A stretch of 6,887 nucleotides of DNA from JBGTKH01 sp041744735 (GCA_041744735.1 JBGTKH010000114.1:1-6887), one strand, 5' to 3'. Positions 1 to 5,530 are shown, counted from the stretch's first letter. Numbers and translations: made by a program. The notes: generated by a model not told the origin, from the sequence alone.

Positions 1-75
1 GGCGGAGAGCGATTGTACGTTTCACGACGTCTACGCCGCCGACGTGGAAAAAGACTCCCGACCCCTTGCGTTTCA
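1..75. other. unassigned left edge
   Basis: This short stretch lies downstream of the minus-strand DUF1501 gene and is cut by the window edge. I see no convincing gene end or start in it. It contains the motif GAAAAAGACTCCCGACCCC at 47-65, which resembles a short dispersed motif I remember from planctomycete and other bacterial intergenic DNA. That is recollection only. Confidence 0.3.
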
Positions 76-1410
76 TTACAGCAGCTCCCGAATCACGCGG
101 CCTTCGTCGACGATTTTTAACGGGCGGCCTTCGGGGGTGTAGAAGACTTCGTTGTAATCGATGCCCAGCAGGTGATAGATCGTGGCAGACAGATTCTCGG
201 GGCCGTGTGGCGTGTCGGCCGGTTTTTCTGCACGGGCGTCGCTGTTGCCGACGACGCGGCCGCCTTGAACGCCGCCGCCGCCGAGCATGACCGTGAAGGC
301 TGGTCCCCAATGATCGCGGCCGGCGTTTTTATTAATTCGCGGCGTGCGGCCGAACTCGCCCGTGATGATCACCAGCGTCTTCTGTAACATCGCGCGATCG
401 GCCAAGTCGCGGAAGAGAGTGGACATGGCCGCGTCGAGCGCGGGCAGCAACTGGCCCTTGAGCACGGTGAAGTTATTGTCGTGCGTGTCCCAATTCGTAT
501 GGTCGATCGTCACGCAGCGCACACCCGCTTCGACCAGCCGCCGGGCCATCAGACACGATTGGCCCAGCGTATTGCGGCCGTACTCGTCGCGTAACTTGTC
601 CGGCTCGGCGTGGATATCAAACGCCCGCTTGGCTTCGGCCGACGTCATCAACTCAAAGGCCTGCTGGCGGAAGACGCCGACGGTATGAGCCGCGCGGTTC
701 GCTTCGACTTCCGCCGCCTGCTGAAAACGATCGACTTGCCTTAGCAGATCGCGGCGCGCATCTACGCGGCGCGCGTCGAGCGTGAGCGGCGGCACGATGT
801 CGGGCACGGAGAAGTTCGGCGCGCTGGGATCGGCTTCGATGGCCAGCGGCGCACAGGCTGGGCCGAGATACGCCGGCCCCGCGCTGGCGTGCATTTGCGG
901 CAGACACACATACGGCGGCACCGATCCGCGCGGGCCAAGCTGTCGAGCGATAATCGAGCCGTGCGCGGGCCGCTGGTTGTTCGGCGTGAGGTTGGCGTTG
1001 AACGTGGCCGACGGATGATAGCCGGTCAGCATGTAATGGTCGGCCTGACCGTGATTGCTGTTGCGGTGAGCGAACGAGCGAATCAGCGAAAACTTGTCCA
1101 TCTGCTGCGCGGTCCGCGGCAGATGCTCGCACACTTCGATGCCCGACACGTTCGTGGCGATGGGGTCGAAATCGCCGCGAAATTCGGCCGGCGCGTGAGG
1201 CTTCATGTCGAACGTGTCAATAGTGCTCAGGCCGCCTTCCAGAAAAACGATGATCAGCGACACGCCGTTGTCCTTCGCCGAGCGATCGGCGTGTTGCTCG
1301 GCCGCCAGCAACTTTGGCAACGTAAGTCCGCCGCCGAACAGACCCGCGACGCCGATCCGCAACAAGTCTCGGCGAGGAATCCGATCGCAATACTGGGAAT
1401 GCCGACTCAT
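76..1410 (-). CDS. DUF1501 family protein, Tat-exported
   Basis: A 444-aa member of the DUF1501 family (PF07394), which is abundant in planctomycetes and related in fold to the sulfatase/alkaline phosphatase group; the exact reaction is unknown. The N-terminus has a twin-arginine signal: R13-R14-D-L-L followed by a Gly/Leu-rich segment ending near A36-A37, so export in folded form is expected. Family motifs are present in order: FLEGG (56-60) with D65 and D68 just after, H120 in the NSNHGQADHYMLTGY block (117-131), WDTH (307-310), GEFGRTPRIN (351-360), GRDHW (364-368) and a C-terminal PENLSATIYHLLGID (404-418). The conserved Asp/His residues may bind metal (inference from the fold). Length is normal and the gene looks intact. 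The ATG is preceded by GAGG seven bases upstream. It follows the HEAT lipoprotein gene by 62 bp on the same strand. No DUF1549/DUF1553 cytochrome-type partner, common beside this family, is visible here. Confidence 0.94.
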   Translation of the reverse strand: MSRHSQYCDRIPRRDLLRIGVAGLFGGGLTLPKLLAAEQHADRSAKDNGVSLIIVFLEGGLSTIDTFDMKPHAPAEFRGDFDPIATNVSGIEVCEHLPRTAQQMDKFSLIRSFAHRNSNHGQADHYMLTGYHPSATFNANLTPNNQRPAHGSIIARQLGPRGSVPPYVCLPQMHASAGPAYLGPACAPLAIEADPSAPNFSVPDIVPPLTLDARRVDARRDLLRQVDRFQQAAEVEANRAAHTVGVFRQQAFELMTSAEAKRAFDIHAEPDKLRDEYGRNTLGQSCLMARRLVEAGVRCVTIDHTNWDTHDNNFTVLKGQLLPALDAAMSTLFRDLADRAMLQKTLVIITGEFGRTPRINKNAGRDHWGPAFTVMLGGGGVQGGRVVGNSDARAEKPADTPHGPENLSATIYHLLGIDYNEVFYTPEGRPLKIVDEGRVIRELL

Positions 1411-1472
1411 CGTTGGGCCTCGTTAGTTGCCGCCATTGACAACCGGCATTTTCGACGATTGCGACACGCGGG

Positions 1473-2153
1473 TCAATCTTGAAACGTGTGCCGCGGGTTG
1501 ATTTTCTTGAGGGCCTGTTTGGCCGCGTCGCGGAGCGTTGCGTGGCTGTCGCTGTTCAGGATCTCCAGCAGCTTCGGCACGACGGCATTAGCAGGCTCGC
1601 CGATCTGTGCGAGAGATTGAATGGCCAGCACCTGGGTTGGCACATCTTCAGCCTGATTCAACTCGTCGATCAGCGTTTGTACCGTCTTCGCGTCGGTCGG
1701 CTTGATCGCTCCCAATGCCTTGAAGCACTCACTGCGTACGTTTTGCGTATTGCTGTGTAAGTGTTCGATCAACACCGGAGCCGCGGACGGGCCGAGTTGG
1801 CCCAAGATGCGGCAGGCCAAGATTCGCAGCCCTAGGTCGGCACTATCGTCTTTCAACAACTCGCCCAGCGGAGGGACCGCCGCGGGACCTTGCATGACCA
1901 GCCATGCTTGAGCCTTGAGATACTCGTCGGTGTTGTTTGCTGCACGAGCCTTGTTGAGAGCATCCAGCGCTGTCGCCACATCGGAAAATGCGTCTGCCGA
2001 GACAGCGACCACGGGCGGCGGTGCGGGACGAGGCGCGGCCGGCGATTTTTTCGGCGCTGCTGGGCTCGCGGAAGGAGTGACGGTCGGTCCGGCGGGAGCT
2101 GCGTCGCAGCCTGCCAAAGAGATCGACAGGCTGAGCAACAGTACATTCTTCAT
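1473..2153 (-). CDS. HEAT-repeat lipoprotein
   Basis: A predicted 226-aa envelope lipoprotein with HEAT repeats. I chose the ATG at 2153 although the frame is open 34 codons further upstream, because a strong ribosome site (GGGGAGG, 2160-2166) lies six bases before it and it gives a clean signal peptide: MKNVLLLSLSISLAGC with lipobox L13-A14-G15-C16. A Pro/Ala-rich linker covers about residues 17-50. About five helical HEAT-like repeats then fill 81-222, with recurring pattern such as RILACRILGQLG (110-121), SECFKALGAI (131-140) and QVLAIQSLAQIGEPA (164-178). HEAT repeats are protein-binding scaffolds; no catalytic motif is seen. The partner is unknown, but the exported DUF1501 protein encoded 62 bp downstream on the same strand is a candidate (inference). 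A composite palindrome sits 84 bp upstream of the start and could affect its expression. Confidence 0.86.
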   Translation of the reverse strand: MKNVLLLSLSISLAGCDAAPAGPTVTPSASPAAPKKSPAAPRPAPPPVVAVSADAFSDVATALDALNKARAANNTDEYLKAQAWLVMQGPAAVPPLGELLKDDSADLGLRILACRILGQLGPSAAPVLIEHLHSNTQNVRSECFKALGAIKPTDAKTVQTLIDELNQAEDVPTQVLAIQSLAQIGEPANAVVPKLLEILNSDSHATLRDAAKQALKKINPRHTFQD

Positions 2154-2159
2154 GATTCG

Positions 2160-2166
2160 CCTCCCC
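2160..2166 (-). promoter_or_regulatory. ribosome binding site fixing the HEAT lipoprotein start
   Basis: On the minus strand GGGGAGG lies six bases before the ATG at 2153. It decides between this start and longer upstream alternatives, and the resulting N-terminus is a lipoprotein signal. Confidence 0.75.
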
Positions 2167-2225
2167 GAGATTGACGATGAATTCAAGTCAGTGTCGTCTT
2201 TCTGCGGCGCGGAATCAAGAGACCG

Positions 2226-2360
2226 CCGTTCAGCGTGTGATACCATTTGATGCATTCGTAGGATGGACGCCTTCGTCCGTCCGCTATTTCACGCGGATTC
2301 CTTGTCGGACGAAGGCGTCCAACCTACAAACGGTATCACTACCCCGTTCAGCGTGTGATA
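2226..2360. repeat. composite palindrome flanked by 17-bp direct repeats
   Basis: A 22-bp arm at 2258-2279 is matched in inverted orientation at 2306-2327 with one mismatch. Outside it, GTGATACCATTT (2237-2248) is matched by the inverted copy AAACGGTATCAC (2328-2339), also with one mismatch; nine extra bases separate the two arm segments on the left only. Inside is a smaller stem TCCGC/GCGGA (2280-2284 with 2293-2297). The whole is bracketed by an exact 17-bp direct repeat, CCGTTCAGCGTGTGATA, at 2226-2242 and 2344-2360. The right copy contains the reductase stop codon. This looks like a small non-coding insertion with a duplicated target, or a mobile palindromic repeat; there is no transposase gene. 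It may also act as a terminator for the reductase gene. Confidence 0.75.
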
Positions 2361-2980
2361 ATCTTCAGCGCGCAGTGCGATCCCCAGCCCTCTTGGATGG
2401 CTAGGTGAATGTAGAGCATGGCCAGCGGCTCGAGATACCGCGCGATGTGCAACGGGCCGGCGTCGACAGCTTCCAGGTCGAGCTGTGTGGCCAATTGTCC
2501 AACGATCGTTTTGGCGTCGTCGTCGTCACCGCAGTAGAACATCGTGGCCCGCTGATCGCCGAAGGCCGGGTTGAGCATCACCGCCGCGCTGACGGTGTTG
2601 AAGGCTTTGACGACGCGGGCGCCGGTGGCCCAGCCGGCGATTTGCTCGGCGGCGCTGGTTGTGTGACCCACGTCAAGTCCCGAGAAGCTGGCGTTCAGCG
2701 GATTGCAACAGTCGACGAGCACCTTGCCCGTGAGATCGCCGGCCTTTGCGATCGCGTCGCGCGCGGTGACCCAGGGAGTGGCCAGTACGACGACCTCCGC
2801 GCCGACCGCGGCTTCGCTCTGTGTCCGCAGATCGGCTGCATCCATCACCTTCTTCATCGTCTCGCGGACTTTCGCGCTGTCGGGATCTCGCGAGCCGAAG
2901 ACAACCTCGTGACCCAGCTTTGCCCAACGGCTGCCCAGTGCGCGGCCCACCTTTCCCGTACCTAATACCGCGATCTTCAC
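2348..2980 (-). CDS. NADPH-dependent F420 reductase-like dinucleotide-binding protein
   Basis: A 210-aa cytoplasmic Rossmann-fold oxidoreductase of the 'NADP oxidoreductase, coenzyme F420-dependent' type (PF03807, COG2085). The N-terminus MKIAVLGTGKVG carries the dinucleotide-binding GxGxxG (G7, G9, G12). S30-R31 after the second strand suits the 2'-phosphate of NADP. Further family marks are ATPW (67-70), DCCNPLN (90-96), KAFNTV (125-130) and DAGPLHIARYLEPLAML (173-189). The substrate is not certain; many COG2085 members outside F420 users have no proven reaction. I place the start at the GTG at 2980: AAAGGAG (2989-2995) lies eight bases upstream. The alternative GTG at 2989 would overlap that ribosome site, and the chosen start matches the usual family N-terminus. 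The C-terminus CALKIITR is the expected family ending, so the insertion next to the stop has not shortened the protein. Confidence 0.9.
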   Translation of the reverse strand: MKIAVLGTGKVGRALGSRWAKLGHEVVFGSRDPDSAKVRETMKKVMDAADLRTQSEAAVGAEVVVLATPWVTARDAIAKAGDLTGKVLVDCCNPLNASFSGLDVGHTTSAAEQIAGWATGARVVKAFNTVSAAVMLNPAFGDQRATMFYCGDDDDAKTIVGQLATQLDLEAVDAGPLHIARYLEPLAMLYIHLAIQEGWGSHCALKIITR

Positions 2981-2988
2981 GCTTGGCA

Positions 2989-2995
2989 CTCCTTT
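2989..2995 (-). promoter_or_regulatory. ribosome binding site fixing the reductase start
   Basis: AAAGGAG on the minus strand, eight bases before the GTG at 2980. It favours this start over the GTG at 2989, which overlaps it. Confidence 0.75.
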
Positions 2996-3130
2996 CGTTG
3001 GGCGACGATACTTCTGCTTCTTAATTTTCGCACAGTCACTATCATGCGATACGATCGGCTCGGCGGCAACCGGCGGAACTCACGCGAGTGCCTGCTCAAA
3101 GCTTACTTTCGGAGTCGGCAGGCTAAGTGG

Positions 3131-3149
3131 CGTAAGCTTCCAGCTTGCG
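3131..3149. repeat. short hairpin repeat (CGTAAGCT-TCC-AGCTTGCG)
   Basis: An eight-base-pair stem (3131-3138 with 3142-3149, one G-U pair) around a three-base loop TCC. It resembles a dispersed intergenic palindrome I recall from planctomycete genomes. It is too GC-poor and lacks a T-run, so a terminator role is not evident. Confidence 0.55.
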
Positions 3150-3165
3150 TTTAACGGTGAAATTC

Positions 3166-3216
3166 ATGTGGGCAGTAGGATGCTTATCCCAGGCAAGCAG
3201 GATGCTTGCCCCACAT
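3166..3216. repeat. tandem and palindromic short repeat
   Basis: Two imperfect tandem units lie at 3171-3191 and 3192-3213, about 18 of 22 positions alike around the shared core AGGATGCTT. The second unit is a perfect hairpin GGCAAGCA-GGA-TGCTTGCC (3192-3210). Outer arms ATGTGGGCA (3166-3174) and TGCCCCACAT (3207-3216) pair with one bulged C. The same plan, an eight-base stem with a three-base loop, is seen in the hairpin at 3131-3149, although the sequence differs. Confidence 0.65.
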
Positions 3217-3414
3217 TCGTTACGATCGCGTCGCTGTGGCGCGAGAAACCAAAGATATCAGTCAGCCGTCCGCCTGTAGTGTCTGTTCAAGCAACCTATG
3301 TTCACACAGGGGCACTTTTCACGCGCGCCCGTTGCGGGTACGTTCATACCAGCCCGACGGCTTCGGTAAATCTGTGTTTCGTGGGCCGCCAGCCAGCGAC
3401 ACGTTCGGGAACTT

Positions 3415-4800
3415 ATGTCACACGAAAAACATCGCCGTACGCCGGCACCCATCCAGTTTCTGTTCGAGAATTCGGCGTTTCTGATCATCGGCACGGTGGC
3501 GGCGCTGGTCTGGGCAAACGTCGATCCGGGAACACCCGAGAAGCCCGGCAGCTACAGCCAATTCATCCACTACGAACCGTTCGCGGCCTTCGCCGGAAGC
3601 GAACATCACGGCGAAAATGCCGACACGTCGCACGACGGCGAGCATCAGGGCCACGACGCCGAACACGACAAATCGGCCGAGCCTGACGAACGCGAATCGG
3701 GCGGCGACACGGAGCACCCAGAAGCCGAGTCGTCGCACGCGCACGGCTTCACGTTGCATTACATCGTCACCGACATTCTGATGGCCCTGTTCTTCGGGAT
3801 CGCGGCCAAAGAAGTGTGGGAGTCGATGCTGCCCGGCGGCGCGCTGTCCAATCCGCGGAAGGCAGCCACGCCGTTGTTGGCCACGGCTGGCGGCGTGATC
3901 GGCCCGGCTCTGCTGTATTACTTGGGCACTGTGCTATTCGATACCGAGGGCCATTTGGGACGCGGCTGGGCGGTGCCTTGTGCTACCGACATCGCATTTA
4001 GCTATCTCGTTGCGCGGTTGATCTTCGGCAACGGCCATCCGGCGATTGCGTTTTTGCTGCTGTTGGCGATCGCCGACGACGCCGCGGGCCTGGTGATCAT
4101 TGCCGTGTTTTATCCCGATCCGTCGCGCGAATTGAACCTGTGGTGGCTGGGCCTGACGCTGTTGGCGATCGTGATGTGCATCGTATTTCGCAAGCTGCGG
4201 CTGCAAAGTTTTTGGTTCTACCTGGCCGTGCCGGGCGTGATGAGTTGGATTTCGTTTTATTATGCCAACGTACATCCGGCATTGGGCCTCGTGCCGATCA
4301 TTCCGTTCCTGCCGCACGCGCACACCGATCTGGGGATTTACGCGCGTGAGGAACTCGAACGCGACGACACGCTCAGCGCGTTCGAGCACTTCTGGAAATA
4401 TCCGGTCGAAGTGATTCTCGGACTGTTCGCGCTGACCAACGCGGGCGTGGTGTTTTCCAATCTCGGCCTGGGCACGTGGCTGGTGCTCGTGGGATTGATT
4501 ATCGGCAAGCCGCTGGGCATCACGCTGCTGACGTTGTTCGCCGAAAAGGTTCTGCGGTTCGAGATTCCGGCCGGCATGAACTATCGCCACGTGATCAGTC
4601 TCGGCATGGTGGCGGGGATCGGTTTCACCGTCGCGTTGTTCGTGGCCGCCGCCGCGTTTCCGCCCGGCAGCGGCGTTCCCTCGGCCGTGCGGGACTCCGT
4701 GAAGATGGGTGCGCTAGGCAGCTTCTTTGCCGCGTTCGTAGCCTTCGCCGGCGCCCGCCTGCTCGGCGTGCGGCCCGTAAAAGCCGGCGAGACGGCGTGA
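3415..4800 (+). CDS. nhaA: NhaA-type Na+/H+ antiporter with acidic His-rich loop
   Basis: A 461-aa inner-membrane sodium/proton antiporter that exports Na+ in exchange for H+. NhaA signatures are clear: GWAVPCATDIAFSYLVARL (184-202) with D192 in the position of E. coli D133; AIADDAAGLVIIA (218-230) with D221-D222 as the paired aspartates of the ion site; the ANVHPALGLVPIIP stretch (284-297); GKPLGI with K365 in the place of the conserved lysine; and AGIGFTVALFVAAAAFP near the end. The protein is longer than E. coli NhaA (388 aa), mainly because of a hydrophilic insertion after the first membrane segment: residues 62-111 contain nine His and many Asp/Glu. By NhaA topology this loop would face the periplasm. 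It may bind metal or sense cations (inference). The ATG has only a weak GGGA four bases upstream. The gene is monocistronic as far as seen, with a long inverted repeat beginning 32 bp after the stop. Confidence 0.96.
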   Translation: MSHEKHRRTPAPIQFLFENSAFLIIGTVAALVWANVDPGTPEKPGSYSQFIHYEPFAAFAGSEHHGENADTSHDGEHQGHDAEHDKSAEPDERESGGDTEHPEAESSHAHGFTLHYIVTDILMALFFGIAAKEVWESMLPGGALSNPRKAATPLLATAGGVIGPALLYYLGTVLFDTEGHLGRGWAVPCATDIAFSYLVARLIFGNGHPAIAFLLLLAIADDAAGLVIIAVFYPDPSRELNLWWLGLTLLAIVMCIVFRKLRLQSFWFYLAVPGVMSWISFYYANVHPALGLVPIIPFLPHAHTDLGIYAREELERDDTLSAFEHFWKYPVEVILGLFALTNAGVVFSNLGLGTWLVLVGLIIGKPLGITLLTLFAEKVLRFEIPAGMNYRHVISLGMVAGIGFTVALFVAAAAFPPGSGVPSAVRDSVKMGALGSFFAAFVAFAGARLLGVRPVKAGETA

Positions 4801-4831
4801 GCAGCATATGAACTCGCGCGATTGCACCGCG

Positions 4832-4924
4832 CTCGTTTAACCCGTAGCCGTAGGCGAGGGAGTCTTTCGTGCCGGATTCGCGCTTTGTCTGTACTCCCTC
4901 GCCTACGGCTACGGGTTAAACGAG
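4832..4924. repeat. 32-bp perfect inverted repeat downstream of nhaA
   Basis: Arms at 4832-4863 and 4893-4924 are exact reverse complements around a 29-base centre. Each arm includes CCGTAGCCGTAGGCGAGGG or its complement. Perfect identity over 32 bp suggests a young or actively conserved element. I recall similar sequence as a dispersed planctomycete repeat, but this is unsearched. As RNA it would form a very stable hairpin 32 bases past the nhaA stop. It has no T-run on the plus strand (A-run instead), so it would act as a transcript-end stabiliser or weak terminator rather than a classical terminator for nhaA. Confidence 0.9.
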
Positions 4925-4929
4925 GGCGC

Positions 4930-4968
4930 AAAAAAAAGGCCCCCGGAAACAACGGGTCCCAGGGGGGC
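4930..4968 (-). terminator. intrinsic terminator of the minus-strand RNA
   Basis: On the minus strand GCCCCC (4968-4963) pairs with GGGGGC (4944-4939). One base later comes a T-run of eight (4937-4930). This has the shape of a Rho-independent terminator for transcription coming from above 4968. No protein gene on that strand ends here, which points to an RNA gene. Confidence 0.65.
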
Positions 4969-5262
4969 AAAGGACTCCGCAGTGGTTCCGGGAGCGATTG
5001 GACGGTACCGGGCCGGCGCCTCATGCGCGGCTCGACAATCCGAAACAGGCTCCGCGCCACGCAGTTCCGAAGCTGTCCGTCAGCCTCCATGCCGACAGAG
5101 CACTTCGCGGTCCGCAGAGACGCACTCGCGTACGCTCCAGGTGCAGACTCATCCACGTGGCTGCTTCACATCACCGCCGCGCCGCACGGAACTGTGAGAA
5201 TAGGAATCCCACCCAGCGGCAACACCCTGCCTCACTGCCCGACACGACGATCAACGTGACGA
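4930..5262 (-). ncRNA. candidate structured non-coding RNA, family not recognised
   Basis: About 330 nt lie between a good sigma70-like promoter (5269-5297) and an intrinsic terminator (4930-4968) on the minus strand, with no plausible coding frame. Several local hairpins can be drawn on this strand: GCCTC with GAGGC near the 5' end (5265-5261 with 5233-5229); GCAG/CTGC around a CCACGTGG palindrome (near 5162-5141); GAG-ACGC-GAGT-GCGT-CTC (near 5138-5118); CTGTC/GACAG (near 5099-5074); and GCGCGG/CCGCGC (near 5057-5025). I looked for the core signatures of RNase P RNA, tmRNA and the SRP RNA GGAAGGAAGCAGC loop and did not find them. 6S RNA cannot be ruled out by eye. The start is estimated from the promoter and is good to a few bases. 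The boundaries are supported; existence of the RNA and its role are inference. Confidence 0.45.
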
Positions 5263-5268
5263 GGCGGG

Positions 5269-5297
5269 AAAATATGTCATTCGCGGCTATGGGTCAA
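5269..5297 (-). promoter_or_regulatory. sigma70-like promoter of the candidate RNA
   Basis: On the minus strand TTGACC (5297-5292, five of six to consensus) is followed after exactly 17 bases by TATTTT (5274-5269, four of six). An A-run at 5308-5303 just upstream resembles an UP element, as in stable-RNA promoters. Start of transcription is expected around 5262. No ORF with a ribosome site follows on this strand. Confidence 0.5.
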
Positions 5298-5330
5298 GAG
5301 CGGTTTTTTCGATGTGTTACGCCATTACGG

Positions 5331-5357
5331 ATGCCCCCGGCTTTATGCCGGGGGAAA
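5331..5357 (-). repeat. REP-like hairpin, copy 1 (reverse orientation)
   Basis: A perfect eight-base stem CCCCCGGC/GCCGGGGG (5334-5341 with 5347-5354) with a five-base loop. Read on the minus strand, the surrounding text GGTGACTTTCCCCCGGC, loop ATAAA, stem and GCATC aligns with the two copies that follow, so it is an inverted member of one family. Confidence 0.8.
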
Positions 5358-5375
5358 GTCACCTTCGACCTCCTC

Positions 5376-5391
5376 GATACGCTCTCGTATC
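5376..5391. repeat. small hairpin between REP-like copies 1 and 2
   Basis: GATACG-CTCT-CGTATC, a perfect six-base stem with a four-base loop, in the spacer between the inverted copies. Its outer neighbours TCACCTT (5359-5365) and AAGGTGA (5420-5426) are also inverted copies, so the pair can fold as one larger structure. Confidence 0.5.
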
Positions 5392-5420
5392 TCGTGGATC
5401 GTTCGACGACGCGAGTGGAA

Positions 5421-5455
5421 AGGTGAACCTCTCCCGGCCTAAAGCCGGGAGCATC
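5421..5455 (+). repeat. REP-like hairpin, copy 2
   Basis: A perfect stem CTCCCGGC/GCCGGGAG (5431-5438 with 5444-5451), loop CTAAA, preceded by AGGTGAACCT and followed by GCATC. The two stem changes relative to copy 1 are compensatory (C to T with G to A), so pairing is kept. Confidence 0.8.
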
Positions 5456-5495
5456 GAAGGCCACGTGGAAATCATCTGGTCGTCATCTAAGCCGG

Positions 5496-5530
5496 TGGTC
5501 ACGTTCCCCCGACGTGAAGTCGGGGGCATC
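5496..5530 (+). repeat. REP-like hairpin, copy 3
   Basis: A perfect stem CCCCCGAC/GTCGGGGG (5506-5513 with 5519-5526), loop GTGAA, preceded by GTGGTCACGTT and followed by GCATC. It again differs from copy 1 by a compensated base pair (G-C changed to A-T in the stem), and lies in the same orientation as copy 2. Confidence 0.8.

Larger units (their letters stand above)
2981..3414. other. 434-bp divergent intergenic region
   Basis: This gap lies between the minus-strand reductase gene and plus-strand nhaA and should contain both promoters. I could not pick a convincing -35/-10 pair for either. It contains two kinds of hairpin repeat (3131-3149 and 3166-3216). The final 200 bases, the presumed nhaA leader, include a small stem CCCG/CGGG (3328-3331 with 3335-3338). 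Short open frames here have no ribosome site or recognisable protein features. Confidence 0.6.

Noticed and set aside
889..1482. 197-aa open frame on the plus strand
   Set aside because: It runs antisense across the DUF1501 gene, is Arg-rich with no recognisable domain, and is explained by high GC codon usage of the real gene.
3168..3686. 172-aa open frame overlapping the nhaA start
   Set aside because: It begins in a hairpin repeat and overlaps nhaA out of frame; no ribosome site or domain.
3934..4590. 218-aa open frame on the minus strand
   Set aside because: It is antisense to conserved NhaA membrane segments; composition (Gln/Arg/His-rich) is a typical shadow.
4832..4924. Classical intrinsic terminator of nhaA
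   Set aside because: The stem is far longer than usual and is followed on the plus strand by an A-run, not a T-run; better described as an inverted repeat.
4581..5156. 191-aa open frame on the minus strand
   Set aside because: It passes through the terminator, both arms of the inverted repeat and into nhaA; no ribosome site and no domain.
4822..5259. 145-aa open frame on the plus strand
   Set aside because: Translation of the inverted repeat and antisense of the candidate RNA; low-complexity Arg-rich start and no family resemblance.
4930..5262. RNase P RNA, tmRNA or SRP RNA
   Set aside because: The GGAAAGTCCGGGC core of RNase P, the tRNA-like ACCA end of tmRNA and the GGAAGGAAGCAGC loop of SRP RNA were not found on the transcribed strand.
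5331..5530. CRISPR array
   Set aside because: Only three hairpins, in mixed orientation and at uneven spacing (97 and 75 bases), with no constant repeat; fits REP-like elements.
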